DNA of 64,000 nt from positions 94,120,170 to 94,184,169 of the forward strand of contig NC_134834.1 of assembly GCF_004210375.1 (NCBI RefSeq), given 5' to 3'. Position 1 is the stretch's first letter. Every line of letters starts with the position of its first letter. Of the stretch, positions 42,201 to 48,714 are shown one piece after another. Source of the stretch: Tachypleus tridentatus. Taxonomy: Eukaryota; Arthropoda; Merostomata; Xiphosura; Limulidae. The notes beneath the pieces are model-generated. The model did not search any database. It was not told the DNA's origin and was given only the letters and a program-made list of their open reading frames with translations. A program made the position numbers and the translations under genes.

Positions 42201-45200
42201 GTTTGCATTCAGTAACAGTACTATATCTTGTTGTTACTTGTATTCTCGTAGGTATTATGATGCCCCCTAAAATAAAATAACTTTTTGGGAAGTGTATTTA
42301 AATACCTTTCCAGTAGAATGTATTCGTATCACAAAGATATATTCAAATCAGCGATAAAAAAATTCCGAATGTTTCTAAATTAATATTACTACCAAACGTG
42401 TTTTTATTCTCAAACACAAAGGTTACCGATGTTGTGTCAATCTCAGGGATCGAACCCATAATTATGGTGTTATTAGTCCTCAGGCTTACCATTGAGCCGC
42501 CAGTGATGGGGATGAGGTGGACCTTAGTAACGGTTTGTTTTGTTTGTTTTTTTTATTTCGCACAAAGCTACTCGAGGGCTATCTGTGCTAGCCGTCCCTA
42601 ATTTAGCAGTGTAAGACTAGAGGGAAGGCAGCTAGTCATCACCACCCACCGCCAACTCTTGGGCTACTCTTTTACCAACGAATAGTGGGATTGACCGTAC
42701 CATTATAACGCCCCCACGGCTGGGAGGGCGAACATGTTTAGCGCGACGCGGGCGCGAACCCGCGACCCTCGGATTACGAGTCGCACGCCTTACGCGCTTG
42801 GCCATGCCAGGCCTACCTTAGTAACGGAGCTAGATATTACGCATTACCAAGAAAGGCTGTAGGACACATGTTAAACGAAAAGAGCATACCACATCCATAG
42901 CTATATAACACGGACCATGTCTTAGCTTTCCAGACTGTCAATATGAGATGTTTGTGTTCCACGTCTTGTCACCGCCAAAAACTTCGTTTCTTTGTTTTGA
43001 GTTCAGCACAGAGCTACACAAGGGTCAATGGGTTATTTATGCTGTACCCACCACAGGTTTTGAAACCCGGTTTCTAGAGGTATAAGTCCGCAGACACCAC
43101 TGTGCCACTGAAGAGGAACTGCTAAAACAAATAAACTCCACACTATGGGGCCATGAGTGCGTTATAAGAGTTACACTCAAATCCAACTAGTTGGCAGCAA
43201 ATGGTATTGAATAGATCAATCGCTTTGAATTTAGGAACGACTAACGCAGATAGCCCTTAACTTTGGGCAATTAAATCTATACGCTTTGGCTAAATACAAG
43301 TACATGAACTATATGTATCAAACGAAGAATCGAGACAGGAAAGAAAATCTACCTGTGTTATTACTCTCGAATGACTACTACTTAACTTTGAATTTGTTTA
43401 TATTGTGAATTTGATTTAAATACTGTTTTGGATGTGAACACCATTAATTTCTAGCTTCTCCAAGGAATATGGTGGAACGTGATTCGGTCCAATTAATTTA
43501 GACGTTTGCTTAATTACAGCGACTGAGAAGTTACTTTCAACATAACTACCTCGTACAAGTTCTGACCTAAGAGGATATGTACAATCAGATGTGAGTTGTT
43601 GTATTTCTATCTTCCTTAAGCTTCTAAGGAACGTGGTGTGTACACAAGTGGAACGCCACGATCATTCTTTCAAGGTGAATAACTTCTGAGCGAGATGGTT
43701 GGTGCACTCAAGAGTGTAAAGCACCTGCATTTTAGGCACGTGGCACGTGACTTGTAAACATCCAATAAAAATTCAGCAGGGTCTTTACAGATGCTTTCAG
43801 ATTAGCGAGTTGTGTAAACAGAAACGTACGAAATGAATTCACTAAGAGAATCTCGTAAGAATCACGGTATTATAATACTAGTAATAGCTAAGACTTTTAC
43901 AAAATCTCAAACATAGAAAACTGATTATCAGTAATCAAACTAGATGGATTATTAAGAAGCAGCTTCAATAGTAATCCTGCGGTTATGTAAGTTTTGGTAT
44001 GGCTTTAAATTATTTAATCTACCATTAAAATCATAATAAAAATATTTAAAATTTAGATGCTAATTGTTAGATGGCGCAGCAATAAAAATTATAGTGGTAA
44101 ATTTAATTCCAAATCAATATTTTATTATTTGTGTTCCTGGACCGAATGCAAGTTCATGATGAAACCAAACTGGAATCACGCATTTAGTTCTATATCTTCT
44201 GGAGCTCTAAGTAAGTCTATTATCAAAGAACTTGCAATGCATGAGGCCATATTGGTACTTACAAGTTATTTTTACATGGAAGTTATCGTTGCACTCATAG
44301 GATGTTCTTTAAACTTACCGCAGAAAGGGATGCCTAAGGGTGTCCAACTCCCGTTCTCTTTACAAACCCTTCGTGTAGGCCCTATAAGCTCGAACCCTTG
44401 GTCACAATTGTATATAGCCTCTGTTCCAGGGACAACAACCTCTTTAGTGAACTTGACACTAGCATGGGCAGGTGAACCAGGGAACCCGCAGCTATGAACT
44501 GTGGAAATAAAAACAGCACAAACTTAATCTCCTGGAAGATTACAGAAAACATGTATTGGTATTGTAAATAATTATTGGTAAAGAAAATTAAAGATAAATC
44601 TAAAACATATCTTCATCAATTAAAGATTAGATAGATAGATATACATTAGTAATCACAATATATATATTCCTCCGAAATGTAAGTATCAGTCACACGTGCA
44701 TTTACAGATCGCTCAACTACATTTTCCACGAAATGAAAATGTTTATAGAAATGAAATGAATAAAAAGTCAAAAGTATTTACCTTATAAGATGTCAAAATT
44801 ATTAGAACATTTTCATAACCACGTGGAAAACTGAGAATAACATAAAAGCGGAAGAACAATATAATTCATCTTTCATTACGATAACTGAATAAAAACCAAG
44901 AGTTAAAGCCCACCAGAAGCAACTGGATAATTTGAGTTTAATTTTGTGAAGCAAATATCTTTGGATTACAGATTTGAATAGAGTATTTGACTTTCAAAGC
45001 TTTTTGTAATCACATTCTTAAGAGAATCTCAGGAATAAACTTTTGTCTAAATAATTAACTTTTATCCTGAATAAATATTCTTAATTTTACATTTTTCATT
45101 TAATAGTCACTGTAGTTTCCAAAGTAATGTATGCTGAATGACAACTATTCATTCTTTGTATCAGATTTAAGTAGAAGTCAACAGGAAATATACTGCAAAA

Positions 45201-47232
45201 CCTCTGTTGCAGTTAAACCTAAAACTTTTGTTTATACCCATTCTTTCATATTTAAAAAACAAACATAATTTCAATTTTTGACTAAAACCGAAGTACGTTA
45301 TTGTTATGACTAGAAATTATTAAAATGTCTAACTATAATTTTAATGATTTTTAAAACATTCTAAACAACCCTTATTACTCTGTTAACATTCTAAACAACT
45401 CTTATTACTCTGTTAACATTCTAAACAACTCTTATTGCTCTGTTAACATTCTAAACAACTCTTATTACTCTGTTGTTGTTTTTTCCCCAGTTTTTCTATG
45501 TTTTAGCGTTAACGTCCTTCATATCATCTTGGTACGTGCACGGCTATTTTGTTCGTTTTTTACCATTGAGCACGTGTCTTTACTTTAACTCTGAACTTCT
45601 TATAACAATATGCACAATAAGTTACCTACAACCGTTCATAAGCTTAAAATAATAAATGAACAGTTGTATCAGTATAACAATATACACAATGAGTTACCTA
45701 CAACCGTTCATAAGCTTAAAATAATAAATGAACAGTTGTATCGATATGACAATATACACAATAAGTTACCTACAACCGTTCATAAGCTTAAAATAATAAA
45801 TGAACAGTTGTATCAATATAACAATATACACAATAAGTTACCTACAACCGTTCATAAACTTAAAATAATAAATGAACAGTTGTATCAATATCACAATATA
45901 TGTGTTTGTGTGTTTTTTCTTATAAAAAAGCCACATCGGGCTATCTACTTAGCCCACCGAGGGGAATCGAATCCCTGAATTTATCATTATAAATCCGGAG
46001 GCAAACCGCTGTACTAGCGGGGAGCGTCACAAGGTATACAAAAAGTTATTTAAAACCGTTTATGAACTTAAAACAGTAAATGAACAGCGGTATTTGAAGT
46101 TCTTATAACAATATACACAAAATGTTATTTAAAACCTTTCATGAGTTTAGAATAATAAAGAAATAATAGAAATAACTTGAAGGGATTCATTTTAACAGAC
46201 GTTTAATGTAAGATCATGATCGGAAACTGTCAAATGTTGTTATGTGAGATCATGATCGGAAACTGTCAAATGTTGTTATGTAAGATCATGATCGGAAACT
46301 GTCAAATGTTGTTATGTAAGATCATGATTGGAAGCTGTCAAATGTTGTTATGTAAGGTTATGATCGGAAACTGTCAAATGTTGTTATGTGAGATCATGAT
46401 CGGAAACTGTCAAATGTTGTTATGTAAGATCATGATCGGAAACTATCAAATGTTGTTTTGATGTAAATGAAATTAAACTATTTTAGTGCATTTAAACTCT
46501 TAGCGGCAATATTTTACAGTTTATCTCAGAAACATGGTTTTAACATGGTTAAAAACAATTTTACGTAACTTCTAGCTTCAACTTTATATTACCGTTATGT
46601 TTTGCGCATGACGGTATAATAGGACGACTTTTCAACGACGCTTTTTTTATCATCAACTATCAACCGGTAAATAATTCGAAAAAATAATTTACTTTTGATG
46701 GTTTATCTTCAAAATTTTTATGGTCTGGCTACCTATTCAATATTCAAAGATGTTTAGGCCATGAAGTTTTATTATATGAAATATGTTCAAAAACGGTTGT
46801 TCTTGAAATTATGTAGATAAATTATTGTTTGTTTTGAATTTCGAGCAAAGCTGTCTGCGCTAGCCGTCCCTAATTTAGCGGTGTAAGACAAGATGGAAGG
46901 CAACTAGTCATCACCACCCACCAGTAGCTCTTGAGCTACTCTTTTACCAACGAATAATGGGATTGACCGTAACATAATAACGCATCCTTGGCTAAAAGGG
47001 CGAGCATGTTCGGTGTGAGGGGGATTCGAACATGAGACCCTTAAATTGCGAACTGAATGCCTAAATAAACATTTTATTTTGTTAATACAACATGACGTCT
47101 CACAAAATAAATTACATATACCAAATAAAAATATATAATAGACGTACCTAGTATAATAGTATTATAAACCATGAAAACTCCCATGAGCCACAGTACAGAC
47201 ACAAATTTCTTCTTTAACATATGTGCCATCAT
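12145..47232 (-). CDS. Furrowed-like selectin-type receptor, 14 coding exons
   Basis: The spliced reading frame totals 2331 nt (776 residues plus stop). Domains by residue: signal peptide about 1-28; CCP 1 about 29-88; F5/8C-fucolectin domain about 89-235; C-type-lectin-like domain about 236-375; CCP 2-4 about 376-554; Ser/Thr-rich stalk about 555-711; transmembrane helix about 718-743; tail to 776. The order CCP, FTP, CTLD, CCPs, TM is that of Drosophila Furrowed, which as I recall stabilises Frizzled in planar cell polarity. Furrowed has about ten CCPs and this model has four, so exons may be missed in the large introns or lost. Seen: exon frames, splice sites and cysteine patterns. Known: the family layout. 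Inferred: cell-surface adhesion or recognition. It is not clotting factor C, because LCCL and trypsin domains are absent. The start is the first of two tandem ATGs at 47232. Confidence 0.82.
12563..12643 (-). CDS. Lectin gene exon 13: transmembrane helix
   Basis: An 81-nt exon, phase 2 to 2, with acceptor TTTTTTTTAAG and donor GG|GTGAGC. It encodes 26 residues that are almost wholly hydrophobic (GIIALGVFGGFVFLAAVITI, then IVIVVR), a clear single-pass membrane helix ending in a basic stop-transfer residue. Confidence 0.8.
13344..13362 (-). CDS. Lectin gene candidate 19-nt microexon
   Basis: The stalk exon ends in phase 1 but the transmembrane exon is open only in phase 2, so an exon of length 3n+1 is required between them. 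A 19-nt segment here has a strong acceptor (GAATTTTCAG) and a weak donor (CG|GTACTG), and joins both neighbours in frame with about six residues (QKALKR). The evidence is phase arithmetic plus splice-site shape only; the donor is poor. Confidence 0.45.
13864..14334 (-). CDS. Lectin gene exon 11: Ser/Thr-rich stalk
   Basis: A 471-nt exon, phase 1 to 1, with acceptor TTTTTTCCAAAAG and donor G|GTATGT. It encodes 157 residues without cysteines, rich in Ser, Thr, Pro and His (TTPSSSF, SEPSSSSLPD, SSHNSTM), so probably an extended and perhaps O-glycosylated juxtamembrane stalk. If the following intron were retained the frame would stop after about ten more codons, giving a soluble form. Confidence 0.72.
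15594..15858 (-). mobile_element. SINE-A copy in lectin intron 10
   Basis: Full-length, diverged. It ends about 38 bp before the CCP-4 donor; AGTGYTTTG on both sides looks like the target duplication. Confidence 0.82.
15896..16075 (-). CDS. Lectin gene exon 10: CCP/sushi domain 4
   Basis: A 180-nt exon, phase 1 to 1, with acceptor CCGTCCTAG and donor A|GTAAGT. It encodes a complete CCP: VTCSRPANIDHGIY, EYICNPGYSLIG, LKCDSSGHWDGEVPVC. A SINE sits only about 38 bp past its donor, in the next intron (15594-15858). Confidence 0.9.
17270..17790. repeat. Unclassified dispersed repeat, copy 2
   Basis: The longest copy. Its last 120 bp (AAATAAACAACTTAACATTA onward) also match 7085-7230. Confidence 0.6.
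18149..18382 (+). mobile_element. Mariner/Tc1 deletion derivative, copy 1
   Basis: A 234-bp element between TA dinucleotides, with terminal inverted repeats beginning CAGGGTGGCCCGTAA. The internal plus-strand frame 18218-18346 (43 codons with TAA) ends in MLRKMSRRTWRRIILC, which reads like the last part of a transposase. It kept the 3' end of the gene and lost the rest, so it depends on a full element elsewhere. Confidence 0.75.
18567..18746 (-). CDS. Lectin gene exon 9: CCP/sushi domain 3
   Basis: A 180-nt exon, phase 1 to 1, with acceptor TGTTTTACAG and donor C|GTGAGT. It encodes a complete CCP: LQCGPPATISNGGYEL, QYFCNKGYVLVG, LVCDVDERWNGPPPRC. Four cysteines, the Gly-Tyr turn and the core Trp are present. 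Confidence 0.88.
21306..21482 (-). CDS. Lectin gene exon 8: CCP/sushi domain 2
   Basis: A 177-nt exon, phase 1 to 1, with acceptor TTCTCTATAG and donor T|GTAGGT. It encodes a CCP module with cysteines at TTCAKP, EYTCLTGHI, VRTCLPNGVF and PPKCT. The Trp usually found before the last cysteine is replaced (GVFSEYPPKC), so this is the most diverged of the four CCPs. Confidence 0.83.
21776..21852. repeat. 20-bp tandem repeat, about four copies
   Basis: Unit GTAGATGGTTACATGAATAG with small changes, in the lectin intron between the CTLD and CCP 2. Confidence 0.75.
22376..22507 (-). CDS. Lectin gene exon 7: C-type-lectin-like domain, end
   Basis: A 132-nt exon, phase 1 to 1, with acceptor TTTCCATCAG and donor A|GTGAGT. 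It encodes FWNSQETNENC, GWLWSNTNC and NVICQY. The three terminal cysteines of a CTLD are present. The EPN or QPD sugar-specificity motif is not seen, and the WND calcium motif reads WSN, so calcium-dependent sugar binding is probably lost while the fold is kept. Confidence 0.85.
22979..23266 (-). CDS. Lectin gene exon 6: C-type-lectin-like domain, first part
   Basis: A 288-nt exon, phase 1 to 1. The acceptor CTCTTTAG is clean; the donor G|GTTTGT is weak. It encodes the first two thirds of a long-form CTLD: an N-terminal cysteine pair (RCPYF, GKCYIFY), the FQEAKQFC helix and the WLGA core motif (family WIGL), followed by NNWKWISG. The downstream exon 22376-22507 is only 471 nt away and completes the fold. 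Confidence 0.87.
23430..23627 (+). mobile_element. SINE-A copy, head truncated, in lectin intron 5
   Basis: It begins inside the B box (TTCGAATCCTGG) and runs through the core to CAGAATTCAAAAAG. It lies 160 bp upstream of the CTLD exon. Confidence 0.8.
23628..27936. other. Intron 5, mostly unassigned; possible mobile-element relic
   Basis: At 25440-26040 the minus strand reads fragments such as DSCPYQWIHGFGRTYPLSLH and GKVDLQASFKPKTIVMVF with stops between, suggesting a decayed retroelement that I cannot name. At 27509-27730 the minus strand has an acceptor (TTTTTCTCTTAG), a signal-peptide-like stretch (FLKLVLLSIIFVLLAAQPEL) and a donor-like GAAAA|GTAAAT, but no ATG. Confidence 0.3.
27937..28018 (+). 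mobile_element. SINE-C fragment
   Basis: The third tRNA-like family (TAGAAACxGGGTTxCGRTAYCC then GCCCATTGTGTAGCTTTG). The 5' end is missing. Confidence 0.55.
28487..29405 (-). pseudogene. Multicopy orphan protein family, C-terminal copy
   Basis: The minus strand from 29405 reads nearly continuously for about 300 codons: EWRLFIELIQKP, LLHNRNKYPSLPLAHSVHLK, FKMVAFLMGLQEGFTRFTCY, DTAAHYNRKNWPQRTEF, LHIKLGLMKQFVTALDKE, then KVHILNAHLDKFEENMGE, ERFHKDILDFERRYQG and SDLHYSRKS. At least four in-frame stops and a frame break make it dead. I recognise this as a family present in many copies in arthropod and cnidarian genomes, probably of transposon origin, but I know no assigned function. It lies in lectin intron 5. 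Confidence 0.65.
29761..29886 (-). CDS. Lectin gene exon 5: fucolectin domain, end
   Basis: A 126-nt exon, phase 1 to 1, with acceptor AATTTTTAG and donor G|GTAAAC. It encodes 42 residues: EGHHLYLPC, then GTFVSIHLEIPFGYPLSVCEVFVYTD. The LSVCEVFVY strand is the usual C-terminal hallmark of the FTP/F5/8C fold (LxLCEVxVY), so the domain is complete across exons 3-5. Confidence 0.82.
30141..30199 (+). mobile_element. SINE-B 3' fragment
   Basis: CTCGGTGGACTCAGCAGATAGC through the CACACACAC tail; the head is missing. Confidence 0.6.
30436..30553 (-). mobile_element. SINE-B copy, degenerate
   Basis: GGAGCAAAGCCACGTTG at the tail side and GATTTTGGCGTTGTAGATCT in the head are recognisable; the B box is eroded. 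Confidence 0.55.
31194..31476 (+). mobile_element. SINE-A copy, full length
   Basis: Intact head GCCCGGCACGGCCAAGTG, core and AAACAAACAAA tail. Confidence 0.85.
31538..31657 (+). mobile_element. SINE-B copy
   Basis: Head with GGTTCGATTCCCCTCGG B box and CAGATAGCCCGATGTGAC. It starts about 60 bp after a SINE-A copy. Confidence 0.72.
31704..31819 (+). mobile_element. SINE-B copy
   Basis: A second SINE-B in the same orientation (GAGTTCGATTCTCCTCGATG, CAGATAGCCCGATGTGAC). It makes a run of three SINEs within 630 bp. Confidence 0.7.
32039..32134 (-). CDS. Lectin gene exon 4: fucolectin domain, middle
   Basis: A 96-nt exon, phase 1 to 1, with acceptor TTATTTTTAG and donor A|GTATGT. It encodes 32 residues including VVVRVGNNRPDFSLNPIC, which matches the 'xVRVGNxxxxxxNPxC' strand of F-type lectin and pentraxin-fusion domains and follows directly on the CC pair of exon 3. 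Confidence 0.8.
32428..32694 (-). mobile_element. SINE-A copy
   Basis: GTTTGTTTGTTTG tail at the low end, complete core, head slightly shortened (ACGTCTGAACATGCCGGGC). Confidence 0.82.
33211..33312 (+). mobile_element. SINE-C copy
   Basis: CGTTCCCCAGTGGCTCAGCG head, GGGTTTCGATACCCGTAG B box, GCGCAGCTTTGTGCTTAATT end, short AAC tail. Part of the anticodon arm is deleted. Confidence 0.68.
33500..34925 (+). pseudogene. Multicopy orphan protein family, second copy
   Basis: The plus strand reads LPHLITQEGLNNLICDLSLP then VELHGFRLQQWILLALGTRV near 33985-34140 (the N-terminal part of the family) and, after a disrupted stretch, FDKLPTISEANMKGGIFVGS near 34625 and IHFLHSHLEFFPNDLGAMS near 34850. The last two correspond to LSEAKVKAGVIVGP and VHILNAHLDKFEENMG of the copy at 28487. 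It has many stops and is oppositely oriented within the same gene. Confidence 0.55.
35308..35572 (+). mobile_element. SINE-A copy
   Basis: The head is slightly truncated; core complete; tail AAACAAACCAACAAAC-like. Confidence 0.8.
35831..36312. repeat. SINE-A palindrome with internal 137-bp duplication
   Basis: A plus-strand SINE-A head (35831-35930) faces a minus-strand head (36222-36312) of almost identical sequence. Between them a 137-bp segment is repeated in tandem (35949-36085, 36086-36222). Both 3' tails are missing. The arms agree far better than other SINE-A copies do with each other. Confidence 0.8.
36593..36641 (-). mobile_element. SINE-A tail fragment
   Basis: GAATTTCGTACAAAGCTACA through CTGCGCTGGCGTC only, followed at once by another SINE-A copy. 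Confidence 0.65.
36646..36901 (-). mobile_element. SINE-A copy
   Basis: Complete but diverged, with a short deletion after GCGCTAGCCGT; the head ends CATACCGGGCC. Confidence 0.78.
37389..37530. mobile_element. 142-bp Penelope-like foldback with 13-bp target duplication
   Basis: Perfect 33-bp inverted arms (37414-37446, 37500-37532) enclose a 53-bp loop containing GAAGAAGGTCGAAACGTTG. The element is flanked by a 13-bp direct repeat (CATAGTACTTTTT at 37376 and 37531). The loop resembles the ribozyme-bearing terminal region of Penelope-like elements; that label is from memory. It lies about 30 bp from the exon 3 donor at 37572. Confidence 0.65.
37572..37790 (-). CDS. Lectin gene exon 3: fucolectin (FTP) domain, first part
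   Basis: A 219-nt exon, phase 1 to 1, with acceptor GCTCTTCAG and donor T|GTAAGTAG. It encodes the start of an F5/8C/F-type-lectin domain: NIAAGKAPMQSS, then KAVDGRTSALFNADTCT, then EAAWWYVNLLEPYVVQLVRV, ending at the adjacent cysteine pair (TSCC) typical of the F-type-lectin fold. The position where fucose-binding members carry Arg-x-Asp just before the CC pair reads Gly-Thr-Ser here, so fucose binding by the canonical site is doubtful. Confidence 0.85.
37956..38237 (-). mobile_element. SINE-A copy, full length
   Basis: Flanked by the target duplication TTTGGTTTGTCT on both sides. Intact head ending GGCCATGCCGGGCC. Confidence 0.86.
38421..38524 (-). mobile_element. SINE-C copy
   Basis: TTGTTATTAATCACAAAACT at the tail, CACGGGTATCGAAACCCGG B box (reverse), truncated head. 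Confidence 0.66.
38534..38655 (-). mobile_element. SINE-B copy
   Basis: Complete: GTGTGTGTTTTTCGTATAGC tail, GGGGATCGAACCCCTTATTT, head ending CTGTCCCAATGAGGGA. It is joined tightly to the SINE-C copy at 38421. Confidence 0.73.
38945..39080. repeat. 68-bp tandem repeat, two copies
   Basis: Unit ATTCAACACAAA to CTTCCTCAGGG, copies at 38945 and 39013, about 90% alike by eye. It looks like the end of an unidentified mobile element. Confidence 0.7.
39501..39768 (+). mobile_element. SINE-A copy with internal insertion
   Basis: The head is truncated to the B-box side. About 40 bp of foreign sequence (GTCATCCGTTATGATGGGCT region) replaces part of the core; the tail is AAACAAACAAAC. Confidence 0.75.
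39769..41111. other. Unassigned intron sequence
   Basis: A 63-codon plus frame at 40369-40560 (LNPHNELNPQQREQNI) is not recognised and lacks start or splice context. Nothing else is seen. Confidence 0.4.
41112..41387 (-). mobile_element. SINE-A copy, full length
   Basis: Clean copy close to the consensus. It is followed by a short TTTA microsatellite (41388-41408). Confidence 0.85.
41416..41633 (+). mobile_element. SINE-A copy, diverged, tail truncated
   Basis: AGCCAATCGGTTAGGCGCTT head; the copy stops at CTGCTAAACTAGGGA. It faces away from the copy at 41112. Confidence 0.75.
42400..42515 (-). mobile_element. SINE-B-like copy, degenerate
   Basis: AGGGATCGAACCC and TATGGTGTTATTAGTCCTCA resemble the SINE-B head; the tail side is poorly conserved. 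Confidence 0.4.
42533..42813 (-). mobile_element. SINE-A copy, full length, with target duplication
   Basis: ACCTTAGTAACGG flanks both sides. The head is complete, ending CATGCCAGGCC. Confidence 0.87.
42984..43118 (-). mobile_element. SINE-C copy, full length
   Basis: TTTGTTTTGAGTTCAGCACA tail, GGTTTTGAAACCCGGTTTCT arm, head reaching CACTGTGCCACTGAAGAGG. It is the most complete SINE-C in the window. Confidence 0.7.
43225..43275 (+). mobile_element. SINE-A 3' fragment
   Basis: TTTAGGAACGACTAACGCAG through ACTTTGGGCAATT only. Confidence 0.5.
43276..44318. other. No feature seen between SINE fragment and CCP 1
   Basis: AT-rich intron sequence in lectin intron 2. Confidence 0.5.
44319..44498 (-). 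CDS. Lectin gene exon 2: CCP/sushi domain 1
   Basis: A 180-nt exon, phase 1 in and out, with acceptor TTTCCACAG and donor G|GTAAGT. It encodes one complete CCP module with four cysteines (HSCGFP, YNCDQGFEL, RRVCKENGSW, PFCG) and the conserved Trp before the last cysteine. CCP modules are about 60-residue adhesion or complement-control folds with C1-C3 and C2-C4 disulfides. A 146-residue open frame on the opposite strand (44057-44497) is only its shadow. Confidence 0.88.
45355..45474. repeat. 30-bp tandem repeat, four copies
   Basis: Unit AACATTCTAAAC plus AACTCTTATTACTCTGTT, nearly identical copies. Confidence 0.85.
45613..45900. repeat. 72-bp minisatellite, four copies
   Basis: Unit CACAATAAGTTACCTACAAC onward, ending CAATATA. 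The period is a multiple of three, so one plus-strand frame stays open through all copies as a 24-residue repeat; no start context or partner exon suggests real coding. Two decayed units continue at 46035-46170, beyond an inserted SINE-B. Confidence 0.85.
45901..46024 (-). mobile_element. SINE-B copy inside the 72-bp minisatellite
   Basis: Complete copy (GGGCTATCTACTTAGCCCAC, GGGGAATCGAATCCC, GCTGTACTAGCGGGGA). It splits the good units from decayed ones. Confidence 0.75.
46207..46458. repeat. 36-bp minisatellite, seven copies
   Basis: Unit TGTAAGATCATGATCGGAAA then CTGTCAAATGTTGTTA. The period is a multiple of three, giving a spurious open frame with repeated MIGNCQMLLC. There are no spacers between units, so it is not a CRISPR-like array. 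Confidence 0.88.
46828..47063 (-). mobile_element. SINE-A copy, head truncated
   Basis: It lies about 85 bp from the donor of the signal-peptide exon; the last recognisable head bases are GAACTGAATGCCT. Confidence 0.78.
47148..47232 (-). CDS. Lectin gene exon 1: signal peptide
   Basis: The first coding exon starts with two consecutive ATG codons (47232-47227). It encodes 28 residues: a short N-region with three lysines, then a hydrophobic core (VSVLWLMGVFMVY), which is a typical secretion signal. It ends CTA G|GTACGT, a phase 1 donor that fits the phase 1 acceptor of the CCP exon at 44498. A possible acceptor (CTTCAG) just upstream at about 47243 suggests the 5' UTR may be split further; no TATA-like element is obvious nearby, so the promoter is not placed. 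Confidence 0.75.
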
Positions 47233-47243
47233 ATTGATATTAA

Positions 47244-48098
47244 CTGAAGATCACAGCCTCAAGATGGATTTCCAAAAGTGCTGTTCCTTCTTAACTGACG
47301 AGTTTCCCATCCGCACTTCCGCTTTGAAAAGAATCGTAACCTAACGTTCGATACAACCTTTTAAAACTGGTATACGATGAAGGTAGGTAAACAATCATAT
47401 TCGGCGTCAATTCTGACGTCACAGTTAAAAAACAACAACAACCAATTACAAGCTTCAGCGGTTTTAAAGAAATAATCGAGCCTGTTAATCTAACGTGTGT
47501 CGACTGTAATAATCTGTGTTTGTTTCCATGACAACGTACCTTCATCACTGTGTACAAATGTGCTAGTTAATTTAGCTAAACGTTTCCGAAATAGTCCTGA
47601 CTAGATTTACGAGTTTAGTGAGTGAAAAGCTCATACACAAACTTGAACAGTGGAAAATTCATTTACACCTACAAACCTATTCTATTAGTGCTAAATAACA
47701 CGTTGGGTGAAAATATATGGAAGCGATTAATTTTAGTATTTTTTTGTCAAAATGCATGTTCGATTCTCTTCAGTGCAAACTATCTAATCACACTTTATAT
47801 ACTGTAAATTGAGATTAGAAATAAAATATAAAAAGTATAACAACAAATACTACGAAGAGTTAGCTAGAATACTGTATATATATATTTTTGTTTACGTGTC
47901 TTAAGTTTATTTTGCACAGTTTTTAACAATCGTTTACTGTGGTCGCTGGTTTAGTTTTTTCTTTAACATGAAAGTTATTCAAATGATCAAAATAGATAAT
48001 AACTTTTAAACAACGGTTTGTTAGAATTATTTCAAAACTTTGTCAAACCAATATATTTATAGTTGTAAAGGGGTGCATCTGTAAGGGGGATTCTTGTC
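47244..48098. other. Upstream flank of lectin gene
   Basis: GC content is higher at 47280-47560 than in the neighbouring introns, as for a 5' UTR or promoter. An 88-codon minus frame here has no coding signature. No TATA box is evident. Confidence 0.35.
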
Positions 48099-48215
48099 GC
48101 TCTCCAGTGGCACAACGGTATGTCTACGAACTTACAACATTAGAAACCGGCTTTCGATACCCGTGCTTGGCGGAGAACAGATGGTCCGTTGTAGAGCTTT
48201 GTCTGCAACTACAAA
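48099..48215 (+). mobile_element. SINE-C copy
   Basis: CTCTCCAGTGGCACAACGGT head, GGCTTTCGATACCCGTGC B box, TGTAGAGCTTTGTC end. Confidence 0.7.
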
Positions 48216-48714
48216 AAAAAAGAGGAAGAATTATTGTTATTTTGTGTGTGTGTGTGTGTCTGGAACAAGAGGTGATGTCGACGAACCGAATAGCGTTTCG
48301 TCATGCTCCGTTTCGTTGTAACACTAATGATTCGCCAGTTTATTTGCCCTCGGATCCTCTAACTGGGATTTTTTTTTCCCCTATAAGCAAGCGTATTTGA
48401 CATTATGTGTTTTATTTCATATATAATATTATTTGGAAAGATGGACCAAAACAAATTATTCGTTCAAAAAAAAAAAAGGAAGGTTCGTGACTATATTAGT
48501 CATACTTGTATTTCAGAATAGATACATTTGATTGCTATGGCTTTCTATTTAACTCTAAATGAAAGTAACATCCGAAAGGTTATAATAAACATTCTAATAT
48601 TTTTCTGACATAAATATTTCAGCCTGTCCGAATTTTTCTATCGCCTTATTTGTTTATTTAAAAAAATAGAAGAAAGACAAATTTTGTCTTTGTTTTCTTA
48701 TATTAAACGTATGA

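Noticed and set aside
44057-44497. 146-codon plus-strand open frame
   Set aside because: Antisense shadow of the CCP 1 exon, whose splice sites and cysteines fit the minus strand.
45610-45978. 122-codon repetitive open frame
   Set aside because: Produced by a 72-bp tandem repeat and an adjoining SINE-B; no start or splice context.
46207-46458. CRISPR-like direct repeats of 36 bp
   Set aside because: Units abut with no spacers, in an animal genome; it is a minisatellite.
12145-47232. Clotting factor C as identity of the lectin gene
   Set aside because: Factor C has Cys-rich/EGF, LCCL and serine protease regions; here there is an FTP domain and a transmembrane helix and no protease.
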